Positions 53,647-61,137 of a stretch of DNA of 64,000 bases are shown here, piece by piece; within the stretch, counting starts at the first letter, position 1; the number at the start of each line of letters is the position of its first letter. A model generated the notes under the pieces. The model saw nothing but the letters and a program-made list of their open reading frames with translations, was not told the DNA's origin and did no database searches. The stretch spans positions 4,223-68,222 of the forward strand of contig CAJNOL010000402.1 in the NCBI GenBank assembly GCA_905250125.1. The letters are read 5' to 3'. The stretch is from Rotaria sordida. Lineage: Eukaryota > Rotifera > Eurotatoria > Philodinida > Philodinidae. Position numbers and translations under genes: made by a program.

Positions 53647-54233
53647 CAGCTAAGTATTTTACCAATGGTTTTAAAAAGGATACCCATATCGGCCCCAAAG
53701 CTGCGGTTTTTAATATACTCCAGGTTGATAGCCAGCTTATCGGGCATAACGGTTTGTATATAAAACTGCTCGGGGTTTTCGGCTTTGGCTAAGAGCTCAC
53801 TTTCATCAGCATATTTTATGGATGCATAGTCGGTAATGCCGGGCTTTACACTTAGCACTTTCAACTGCTCTGCATTGTACATATCTACATACTTACGTAC
53901 TTCGGGGCGGGGGCCTACCAGGCTCATATCGCCCAGTAAAACATTAAGCAATTGGGGCAATTCATCCAGCTTATACCTGCGTAAAAAGCAGCCTGCTTTG
54001 GTAATGCGTGTATCTCTACCTCCTATTGTTAGCTGGCCTTTGCTCTCGGCATCTACCCGCATGGTGCGGAATTTAAACAGCTTAAAGTCGGTATTGTTTT
54101 TACCTACACGGGTTTGAAGAAAGAATACACCTCCCTTGCTATCAAAAGCAATTACTATGGCTATTACCAAAAAGAAAGGGAACAATACCATTAAACCGAT
54201 TAACGAAAGGAATATGTCTGCAATGCGTTTCAC
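53646..54233 (-). CDS. Small polyprenyl-phosphate sugar-1-phosphate transferase (PglC/WbaP-like)
   Basis: 195 residues with one N-terminal membrane-inserted helix (DIFLSLIGLMVLFPFFLVIAI). The bacterial sugar transferase core has VFFLQTRVGKNN, LFKFRTMRVDAE, TKAGCFLRRYKLDELPQLLNVL and GDMSLVGPRPEVRKYV. It starts glycan assembly by moving a sugar phosphate to undecaprenyl phosphate at the inner face. The monofunctional small size fits PglC-type enzymes. It is 10 bases from the aminotransferase gene, which suggests a joint role in making or loading an amino sugar. Confidence 0.92.
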   Translation of the reverse strand: MKRIADIFLSLIGLMVLFPFFLVIAIVIAFDSKGGVFFLQTRVGKNNTDFKLFKFRTMRVDAESKGQLTIGGRDTRITKAGCFLRRYKLDELPQLLNVLLGDMSLVGPRPEVRKYVDMYNAEQLKVLSVKPGITDYASIKYADESELLAKAENPEQFYIQTVMPDKLAINLEYIKNRSFGADMGILFKTIGKILS

Positions 54234-54243
54234 AGCCTATGGA

Positions 54244-55461
54244 TTAGACTTGTTGCAAATACCCTTCTACTACCTCAATCATTACATCGGCAACTGTTTT
54301 CATTTGCTCTGCGGTAAGGTCGTAAAAAACGGGTAGTGTTATTTCACGGCTGAAATTGTCGTACGCTACAGGATAATCGTGTACGTTGTAGCCTAGCTTT
54401 TTGTAGTATGATAGCGCCGGCACCGGAATAAAATGCACATTTACCGATACGCCTTTAGCGAATACCTGCTGCATAATTTCATCACGCTGCTCTTCGGTAA
54501 TGCCTTTAATTCGTAGGCAGTATAAGTGGTACGATGTTTCCTTATCGGCTGATTTTAGCGTAGGTAATTCAGCCCATGTACATTGACTTAACCTTTCGGT
54601 ATAATAATCAAAAATAAGCTTGCGCTTAGGCAGCATATCGTCTTCGTAACGGGCCAGTTCTACCAGGCCTATAGAAGCCGCAATATCGGTCATGTTAAAC
54701 TTATAGCCGGCCTCAATAATATCGTACTTCCAGTTGCCTGGTTGCATTTTAGCTAAGGCATCTTTGGTTTGCCCGTGCAGGGTTTTAATGCATAGGTCGC
54801 GGTACACTTGTTCGTTATCAAACGGGGCTGGCAGGTTAAACGCTATTGCTCCGCCTTCGGCCGTAGTAAGGTTTTTAACGGCATGGAAAGAGAACACAGA
54901 CACATCAGCCAACACACCCGTTTTTTTGCCCTTATAAGTAGCTCCAATTGAGTGGGCGGCATCAGCCAGAACCATAATGCGGCCAAGCATTTGCTGCTCG
55001 GTAGATGTGGCGTTAAAATGCGCTTTTATCTCATCACTGTTTACCAGTTCGTTTATAGCATCGTAGTCGCAGGGCAAGCCTGCAAAATCAACCGGCATAA
55101 TAACCTTGGTGCGGGCGGTAATAGCCTTTTCTATATTGGCTACTACTATGTTAAAATCATCGGCAACATCAACAAACACAGGCGTAGCGCCACAGTGTAT
55201 TACCACATTGGCGGTAGATGAATAGGTATATGCGGGGAGTATTACTTCATCGCCATCGGTAACGCCAAACCAGCGAAGCATTATCTCTAACCCTGCCGTG
55301 GCCGAGTTTAAGCAAAGCGTAGCCTGTGCACCGTAGTATGCAGAGAGTTCCTTTTCAAACCTTTTGGTTTTAGGGCCGGTGCTAATCCACCCCGTACGCA
55401 GGGTGTCTACAACCTCATCAATTATCTTATCATCTATGCGCGGCGGCGAAAATGGAATCAT
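54244..55461 (-). CDS. DegT/DnrJ/EryC1/StrS family PLP aminotransferase
   Basis: 405 residues. Starts MIPFSPPRIDDKIIDEVVDTL, with the GWISTGPKTKRFEKELSAYYGA segment. The PLP phosphate and lysine sites are in VLADAAHSIGATYKG and VFSFHAVKNLTTAEGG (internal Lys aldimine). The C-terminal domain has VHFIPVPALSYYKKLGY. These enzymes make amino sugars such as UDP-linked 4-amino hexoses for glycoproteins and capsules. Together with the next gene it resembles the Pgl-type pair (PglE-like aminotransferase, PglC-like transferase). First gene of the operon down to 52308. Confidence 0.92.
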   Translation of the reverse strand: MIPFSPPRIDDKIIDEVVDTLRTGWISTGPKTKRFEKELSAYYGAQATLCLNSATAGLEIMLRWFGVTDGDEVILPAYTYSSTANVVIHCGATPVFVDVADDFNIVVANIEKAITARTKVIMPVDFAGLPCDYDAINELVNSDEIKAHFNATSTEQQMLGRIMVLADAAHSIGATYKGKKTGVLADVSVFSFHAVKNLTTAEGGAIAFNLPAPFDNEQVYRDLCIKTLHGQTKDALAKMQPGNWKYDIIEAGYKFNMTDIAASIGLVELARYEDDMLPKRKLIFDYYTERLSQCTWAELPTLKSADKETSYHLYCLRIKGITEEQRDEIMQQVFAKGVSVNVHFIPVPALSYYKKLGYNVHDYPVAYDNFSREITLPVFYDLTAEQMKTVADVMIEVVEGYLQQV

Positions 55462-55483
55462 TACGCAACAAATATACTCAATA

Positions 55484-56455
55484 TCATCGGCAATGCTTTT
55501 TTAATAATTCTTCCACTTCGGGGCCATACATATCGGTAAAGCCAAGCACCACAGCCATATTCAGGTCTTTGCAGGCGTTGTCATACTTCTTCAGGCTTAT
55601 GTACATCAATGCCCTGTTACGGTATACGTACGAATTTTCCGGGCAAAACTTTATGCTGGCCTCAAAGTCTGATGTGGCCTTTTTAATATTACCCAGGTTG
55701 AAGTAGCAAAAGCCGCGGTTGCTATGCGCATAACCCCTTACCACGTTGCGTTCTAAGTCGTTAGGGTAATCATTGTAATGCTCAATAACATAGTCCAGAT
55801 ACTTAATGGCTTTCTCGTAGGCTTTGTTATCAATGTAATAGTAGCCCAGGTTGTTTTTTATTGTTACATCGGTCGGTGCTTTCTTTTCCGCTTTAAGCAA
55901 CCAACGCTCGGCTTCTACATTGTCGCCTTTTTCGCGCAGTACGCTGGAGATATTGATAAGTGTACTTACCTGCGAAGAATCTATCTGGTAACAGCTTAGC
56001 AAATCGTCAAACGCCCCATCAAAATTACGCACGCTTTGGCGTGAGCTACTGCGGTTTAGCAGCATCTGAAAACGGATAGTATCGGGCAGGGCGGGTATTT
56101 TCAGGCCGCGGGTATAATAGTCTTCACTCTCTGCAAACATGCGCGATAAGTAGTAAAACTGGCCTATAAGGTAATAGTTGCCATAGTCGTTGGGTTCTTT
56201 TCTTACGGTGGTGGCAAAGTCACTCGCACCTTTTTTGTTTATGCCCATCGCGTAGTTAACCTGGCCGCGTATGTAGTAATAGCTGGCCGAGTCGGGCTGG
56301 ATATCAATAGCCTCATTTAAATAATCTAAGGCTTTTTCGTACTTCTTTTTGTTGATTTCTTTAATCGCTTTTTCGAAATAATCATTAGCTGATTGGGCGT
56401 TTACATTAAAGGTAAACAGGCAAAGCAGGGCGCTAAGGGCAATCCATTTTTTCAT
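55484..56455 (-). CDS. Secreted TPR protein (tandem paralog 4 of 4)
   Basis: 323 residues, signal peptide (MKKWIALSALLCLFTFNVNAQ), then at least seven tetratricopeptide repeats of 34 residues, such as KKKYEKALDYLNEAIDIQPDS and KATSDFEASIKFCPENSYVYRNRALMYI. It ends YGPEVEELLKKHCR, a C-terminal signature shared with the three upstream paralogs. TPR proteins act as binding scaffolds; partner unknown. Furthest gene of the four-gene run. It begins 28 bases past the previous stop. Confidence 0.82.
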   Translation of the reverse strand: MKKWIALSALLCLFTFNVNAQSANDYFEKAIKEINKKKYEKALDYLNEAIDIQPDSASYYYIRGQVNYAMGINKKGASDFATTVRKEPNDYGNYYLIGQFYYLSRMFAESEDYYTRGLKIPALPDTIRFQMLLNRSSSRQSVRNFDGAFDDLLSCYQIDSSQVSTLINISSVLREKGDNVEAERWLLKAEKKAPTDVTIKNNLGYYYIDNKAYEKAIKYLDYVIEHYNDYPNDLERNVVRGYAHSNRGFCYFNLGNIKKATSDFEASIKFCPENSYVYRNRALMYISLKKYDNACKDLNMAVVLGFTDMYGPEVEELLKKHCR

Positions 56456-56483
56456 GCTCAGTGTATAGGTTGGTTATGTTTTT

Positions 56484-57464
56484 TTAACGGCAATATTTAT
56501 CTAAAAGTTCGTCTACTTCTGTTCCATACTGGTCGGCAAAACTAAGGGCTATGGCATAGTTAAGGTCTTTGCACGCTTCGTCGAATTTCTTTTGGGCAAT
56601 ATAAACCAACGCGCGGTTTTTATACACATAGGAATTTGTTGAATAAAGCTTTATACTCTCATCAAAATCTTTTAGCGCGTCTTTATACTTTCCTGTTTTG
56701 TAATATGCATAGCCACGGTTGCTATACAAAAGCCCATGGGTACCAAAGTTGTTTTCATCCAACTGTTTGTTTTTATCATTTGCAATCCGTTTTAATGCTT
56801 TGCCAAACAGTGCTATAGCATCGTCATACCTTCCCAGCTTATTATACAAAAAGCCCAGGTTGTTATAGTAGGTAAGACCTTCGGGTTCTTTGGTTATAAT
56901 TTTATTGTAGTAGTAGATAGATGAGTCTGCCTTATCTAAATCATCGTAAACAGAGGCCAGATTATACCAGGTATCAATGTAGGCGGTGTCAATTTTAAGC
57001 GCCTGTAGGTAGCTGTCTCTTGCGCCTTTAAAGTTTTGCAAATCGAACATAGCATAGCCCCTGCGGTTGTACACCCTTATCCTAACCGTATCGTGCGCTG
57101 TTGCGAATTTTTTATATGCACTGTTCCATACATCTAAATTGCTGTAATGCTGCAATGTCAACATATAAAATACCGACGCTGCATTATAGGCCAGTATATT
57201 ATCGTCGAATATTTTAAGCGAATTTTCTATCTGGTCGTTGGCTTTACTTTTATTCCCCATCATAAAATAACAATAGGCTTTATCAAAGTAATACGCGGGG
57301 GTATCGGGCTTTAAATCAATAGCCTTATCATAAAATTTAAGGGCCTCTTCAGGCTTCTTTTTCATCAGCAGGTTATAGGCCTTTATCCCATAATCATCGG
57401 CTGTTGTTTGCGCGTTGGCAACAGAACCAATCAGTAGTAAAATCAATAGTAAATACCTCCTCAT
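56484..57464 (-). CDS. Secreted TPR protein (tandem paralog 3 of 4)
   Basis: 326 residues from the ATG at 57464 (MRRYLLLILLLIGSVANAQ), chosen because it gives a signal peptide; the frame opens 21 codons inside the previous gene. TPR repeats include KKPEEALKFYDKAIDLKPDTP and YNNLGFLYNKLGRYDDAIALF, and the protein ends YGTEVDELLDKYCR. The signal peptide and first repeats are close to those of the next gene upstream (57466), from which it is one base away. Confidence 0.82.
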   Translation of the reverse strand: MRRYLLLILLLIGSVANAQTTADDYGIKAYNLLMKKKPEEALKFYDKAIDLKPDTPAYYFDKAYCYFMMGNKSKANDQIENSLKIFDDNILAYNAASVFYMLTLQHYSNLDVWNSAYKKFATAHDTVRIRVYNRRGYAMFDLQNFKGARDSYLQALKIDTAYIDTWYNLASVYDDLDKADSSIYYYNKIITKEPEGLTYYNNLGFLYNKLGRYDDAIALFGKALKRIANDKNKQLDENNFGTHGLLYSNRGYAYYKTGKYKDALKDFDESIKLYSTNSYVYKNRALVYIAQKKFDEACKDLNYAIALSFADQYGTEVDELLDKYCR

Positions 57465-57465
57465 A

Positions 57466-58434
57466 TTACTTGCAGTATTTCTTATACAACTCTTCAACCT
57501 CGGGTCCGTATTGGGTTGTAAAACCAAGGTCTATGGCATGTTTAAGGTCGACACAGGCTTTGTCTATTTTATCCAGAGCAATATATAATTGGGCCCTGTT
57601 TTTAAACACGTAAGAGTTTCCCGGGTCAAGGTTTATGCTGTTTTCAAAATCGTCGGCCGCCTTGTCATACTTTTTTAATACCATATAGCTATGCCCCCTG
57701 TTGCTATAGGCATAGGCTTTTGTCTGCCTTTCATCCAACCCGTTTCCGTTACCTTTAACCACACCTATTACAAAATCAAAATACTTAATAGCCCTTTCGT
57801 CCTGGTTAGTCTGGCTAAAGAAAAAACCGGCATTCAGGTTTGTATTAATGTTGTCGGGCTGTAGTTTATATACTTTCAACAACCACTTTTCAGCGTTTAC
57901 AAAGTCCTTTAAATCGCGGTAGTAATTAGAGAGGTTCATCATTAACGATGTGGAAGTTGAATCTATTTTATAGGCCTCCATATAATCGCTATACATTCCA
58001 TCAAAATCCAGCTTTGAATGCCTTGCCACCCCACGGCTCATGTATAAGTTAAAGGTTGTATGCTCTGCACGTTTGGGAACGCTAAGCCCTTTATCGTAAT
58101 AATCTTCCGCATCTTCAAACCTGCGCATATCTAAGTAGGTATTACCTATAAGCAGATGGGCGCTGCCATTGGGCGGCGATTTTTTAATACACAAATCAAA
58201 GTCGGCCCTGCACTGTTTATCCTCACCCATTTTGTAATAGCACATGCCGCGCGAATAGTGATACGAGGGCTCCTCGGGCTCCATTTTTATGGCTTTGTTC
58301 AGGTATAAAACCGCATCGGCAAAATTTCCTCTTTTAGCCTCGACCAATGCCATGTTAGAATAATCGTTGGCGGTATTTTGTGCATATGCAGCGCCAATCA
58401 AAAACAAAAAAACTATTGTTATATACCTCCTCAT
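57466..58434 (-). CDS. Secreted TPR protein (tandem paralog 2 of 4)
   Basis: 322 residues, signal peptide MRRYITIVFLFLIGAAYAQ. TPR repeats include RGNFADAVLYLNKAIKMEPEEP and NSYVFKNRAQLYIALDKIDKACVDL, and the end is YGPEVEELYKKYCK. Closest in layout to the copy at 55484: both have an early YxRG block and a longer middle. One base separates it from each neighbour, so the run is one transcript with coupled translation. Confidence 0.82.
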   Translation of the reverse strand: MRRYITIVFLFLIGAAYAQNTANDYSNMALVEAKRGNFADAVLYLNKAIKMEPEEPSYHYSRGMCYYKMGEDKQCRADFDLCIKKSPPNGSAHLLIGNTYLDMRRFEDAEDYYDKGLSVPKRAEHTTFNLYMSRGVARHSKLDFDGMYSDYMEAYKIDSTSTSLMMNLSNYYRDLKDFVNAEKWLLKVYKLQPDNINTNLNAGFFFSQTNQDERAIKYFDFVIGVVKGNGNGLDERQTKAYAYSNRGHSYMVLKKYDKAADDFENSINLDPGNSYVFKNRAQLYIALDKIDKACVDLKHAIDLGFTTQYGPEVEELYKKYCK

Positions 58435-58435
58435 A

Positions 58436-59416
58436 TTACTTGCAATGTTTGCCTAACAACATTTCTACTTCGCCGCCGTATTGCACACCGAAGCCAAGCG
58501 ATGCTGCATATTGTAAATCGATACACGCCTCGTCAAACTTCTTTTGTTCTATGTAAAGCAATGCACGGTTACGGTATATATACGAGTTGGTTGGGTAATA
58601 GTAAATACTATCTTCAAACTCTATCAGGGCTTTTTTATAATTACCTGTTTTAAGTAGCGCGTACCCATAGTTGCTGTGCAATAACCCTATATTCATGTTA
58701 GAATATTTGCCGGGTACATCTTTATACTTGGCTATTTGTTTTATCGCTTTTTCGTACAGGATTATAGCATCATCATACTTTCCCAACTTGTTATACATAA
58801 AGCCCCAGTTTATGTATAGCAGCAGATCGTCAGGAGCTACCTGTTCTATTTTTTTGTAGAAATACGTAGCCGAGTCCAGGTCTTTTAATTCTTTGTAAGT
58901 CTTAGCAAGATTATACCAGTTGCTTCTATCGTCAGGGCCTAGTTTATACCCACTCATATAACTCTTTTTGGCGCCTTCAAAATCCTGCAAATCAAATTTT
59001 GTTTGCCCCAGCATTGTGTATAGCTGCATTCTTGTTGTGTCTGCTACTCTGGTAAATTTCTTTACCGCCGATTCCATTAAATCCAGCGATTTATAAAATT
59101 GCTTATTTGCTGTGTAATAGTATGCTCCTTCTGTATAAGCCTGCCATTTGTTTGGGTGTTTTACGGTAAGGCTATCCATAGTATTATCGGCGCTTTCATT
59201 GTCGCCAAGGGCTATATAACAGATTGAAATACCACGGGAATAAGAATAATCCATTGTGTCTAATGCCTGTGCTTTTTTCAATATCTCTATCGCTCCGTGA
59301 TAATCTTTCTCACGGTATTTTTCACCGGCCTCTCTGGCATATTCCTCGGCTGTTGTTTGTGCCGACAGGGTAGCCACAAAAGCAACCATCAAAAACATTA
59401 TCCATAGTCCTTTCAT
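58436..59416 (-). CDS. Secreted TPR protein (tandem paralog 1 of 4)
   Basis: 326 residues from the ATG at 59416 (MKGLWIMFLMVAFVATLSAQ). TPR repeats include EKYREKDYHGAIEILKKAQAL and YINWGFMYNKLGKYDDAIILYEKA, ending YGGEVEMLLGKHCK. It alternates in type with its neighbours: copies 1 and 3 share the YNKLGxYDDAI block, copies 2 and 4 share another, suggesting duplication of a two-gene unit. First gene of the run; divergent from the phosphodiesterase gene. Confidence 0.82.
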   Translation of the reverse strand: MKGLWIMFLMVAFVATLSAQTTAEEYAREAGEKYREKDYHGAIEILKKAQALDTMDYSYSRGISICYIALGDNESADNTMDSLTVKHPNKWQAYTEGAYYYTANKQFYKSLDLMESAVKKFTRVADTTRMQLYTMLGQTKFDLQDFEGAKKSYMSGYKLGPDDRSNWYNLAKTYKELKDLDSATYFYKKIEQVAPDDLLLYINWGFMYNKLGKYDDAIILYEKAIKQIAKYKDVPGKYSNMNIGLLHSNYGYALLKTGNYKKALIEFEDSIYYYPTNSYIYRNRALLYIEQKKFDEACIDLQYAASLGFGVQYGGEVEMLLGKHCK

Positions 59417-59467
59417 CGTCATTGCGTAATATTGCCCTTTAGTTTTTCACTTTTAGTTTAGTTTACT

Positions 59468-59971
59468 ATGCGCGTTGCCCTTATATCAGACACCCACGGT
59501 TACCTTGGCGAAGACGTGCTCCGCCACATAGACCCATGTGACGAAGTGTGGCACGCAGGCGATATTGGCACCACCGAAGTTACAGATAAACTTAAATCTA
59601 TCAAACCTTTACGTGCAGTTTTTGGCAATATTGATGGCGGAGGGTTACGCGTTGAGTTCCCCGAAACGGTACACATAACCATTGATGGGGTTACTTTTTT
59701 AATGACGCATATTGGCGGCGCGCCCAACAAATACCCGGCAACTGTAAAGCAACACATACTCAAATTAAGACCACAGGTGTTTATTTGCGGACACTCGCAT
59801 ATACTGCGTGTGGTGTACGATAAGCCATACGGATTGCTGCACCTAAACCCGGGGGCTTGCGGCATTTATGGCCTGCACCAGGTGCGTACCATGCTGCGTT
59901 TTAAAATAGACGGCGACAAACTAACCAATATGGAAGTAATTGAGTTAGGGCCTCGAGTTGCTAAGAAATAA
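59468..59971 (+). CDS. YfcE/MJ0936-type metallophosphoesterase
   Basis: 167 residues. The metallophosphoesterase sites are all present: ISDTHG (D-x-H), HAGDIG, FGNIDGGG, MTHIGG, CGHSH and LNPGACG. It should hydrolyse phosphodiester bonds with two divalent metals in the cytoplasm; the YfcE family substrate in vivo is unclear. Apparently monocistronic, followed by a region of nested hairpins. Confidence 0.92.
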   Translation: MRVALISDTHGYLGEDVLRHIDPCDEVWHAGDIGTTEVTDKLKSIKPLRAVFGNIDGGGLRVEFPETVHITIDGVTFLMTHIGGAPNKYPATVKQHILKLRPQVFICGHSHILRVVYDKPYGLLHLNPGACGIYGLHQVRTMLRFKIDGDKLTNMEVIELGPRVAKK

Positions 59972-59993
59972 AAGTCCCTTTTCTATCATTTGT

Positions 59994-60200
59994 GCGTGGG
60001 TAGTCCACGCCCGGCGCAAGAGGACCGGCCTATATTTCGAGACGGGGAACCCACAAGGAAAGCGAACGGTCAAAATCTCCTCTGTTTGAGTCAGCCTAAG
60101 GCTGACGAGTTTGGAGATTTTAGTGAGCAACCCGTAGTGGGTCGGTGAGAAATATTAGCCGTTGATTTTTTGCTTACTTTTTCATCAAGGAAAAAGTAAG
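59994..60200. repeat. Multi-hairpin intergenic element (family D)
   Basis: In order: hairpin GCGTGG-gtagt-CCACGC (59994-60010); ATATTTC paired with GAAATAT (near 60032-60038 and 60149-60155); ACCCAC (60049-60054) with GTGGGT (60137-60142); AAAATCTCC (60072-60080) with GGAGATTTT (60113-60121); GTCAGCC-taa-GGCTGAC (60090-60106). A separate CTTACTTTTT / AAAAAGTAAG hairpin with an 8-base loop (60173-60200) ends it. It fills the 279-base gap between two convergent genes. No ORF fits. It is either a mobile palindromic element or a structured RNA. Confidence 0.7.
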
Positions 60201-60250
60201 TGCAGGCTGCACAAGCCAATGAAGAACAAATACTGGGAGTAGCAGCGTTT

Positions 60251-61111
60251 TTAAAATTCCACTTCTGCCTCTACCGCAAAATGGTCAGACAGTTCCTGGT
60301 TTTCGGGCTTGCGCCACAGGGCACGGAATATCTTTACCTCGCGCCTTATTTTAGGAGTAGCACATTTATTATCCCTGCAAAAAATATAGTCGATAACGTA
60401 TTTGCTTTTGTCTTTATTCCTAAAGTGATTTACAAGGTCATCGCCGGGTTTGCCTATCTGCGGCATGCTGTCGGTAGCCTTCATGGTAGAAAGCATACGC
60501 TGGTAGTTTAGCGTATCTATATTGCGGGTGTTAAAATCGCCACAAATAAATTGCGGCACACCGTCTACAGCATTCTTATCAAGCAGTTGTCCAATTTGCG
60601 AGTACTGACTGTCGCGTATTGTTTGCGGGCCACCGGCTTCTAGGTGTGTTCCCAGTATCTGGAATTTCTTCCCGTCTTTTTCTCCCTGTACAAGCAAGGC
60701 TCCTTTGTGTGCCCAGCAATCGGGGCCTTCGCATTCTTTAAATTCTACGGTGCCTAGTTTTGTAAGTGGTATGCGGCTCAAAATCCAAACGCCGCTGTTG
60801 GTTTTAAACCAAAAGTAATGTCTGTTGGCCGGGCCTAAACGGAAAGGAAATACATCTTTAGTTGCCCTTTTGATACGCTTGCGCGCACCTCCATGAAAAG
60901 CCTCCTGGAATACGATAATATCGTAATCGCAGTTTTTTAGCAGCTTGCCAATTTCATTAGCGCGGGGCATTTTGCCGGTATGTTTAATGTGCCGTGGAAG
61001 CATGTAAATATTCCACGAGAGGATTTTAAGCTTGGTTGTTTGTGCAGAAAGGGTATCGGCAACGCAAATAAAAAGCAGGGTAAATACTATTGCCCAAATT
61101 GGTTTTTTCAT
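60251..61111 (-). CDS. Secreted endonuclease/exonuclease/phosphatase (EEP) fold hydrolase
   Basis: 286 residues with a signal peptide (MKKPIWAIVFTLLFICVADTLSAQ). EEP-fold landmarks are LSWNIYMLPR (Asn), IIVFQEAF (metal Glu), NSGVWILSRIPL, LGTHLEAGG (His), FICGDFNTRNID (Asp/Asn), VIDYIFC and LSDHFAVEAEV (catalytic Asp-His). The layout, with the YMLP motif after the Asn, is close to bacterial sphingomyelinase C-like phosphodiesterases, but nuclease or inositol-phosphatase activity cannot be excluded. No role in host damage should be read from this. Separated by 26 bases from the DUF5686 gene upstream on the same strand. Confidence 0.8.
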   Translation of the reverse strand: MKKPIWAIVFTLLFICVADTLSAQTTKLKILSWNIYMLPRHIKHTGKMPRANEIGKLLKNCDYDIIVFQEAFHGGARKRIKRATKDVFPFRLGPANRHYFWFKTNSGVWILSRIPLTKLGTVEFKECEGPDCWAHKGALLVQGEKDGKKFQILGTHLEAGGPQTIRDSQYSQIGQLLDKNAVDGVPQFICGDFNTRNIDTLNYQRMLSTMKATDSMPQIGKPGDDLVNHFRNKDKSKYVIDYIFCRDNKCATPKIRREVKIFRALWRKPENQELSDHFAVEAEVEF

Positions 61112-61137
61112 GTGGAAAAGAAGAGAATACGAATATA

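Noticed and set aside
60251-61111. Sphingomyelinase toxin or haemolysin
   Set aside because: The EEP fold and YMLP motif are suggestive, but substrate cannot be inferred and no virulence context exists; kept as a general hydrolase.
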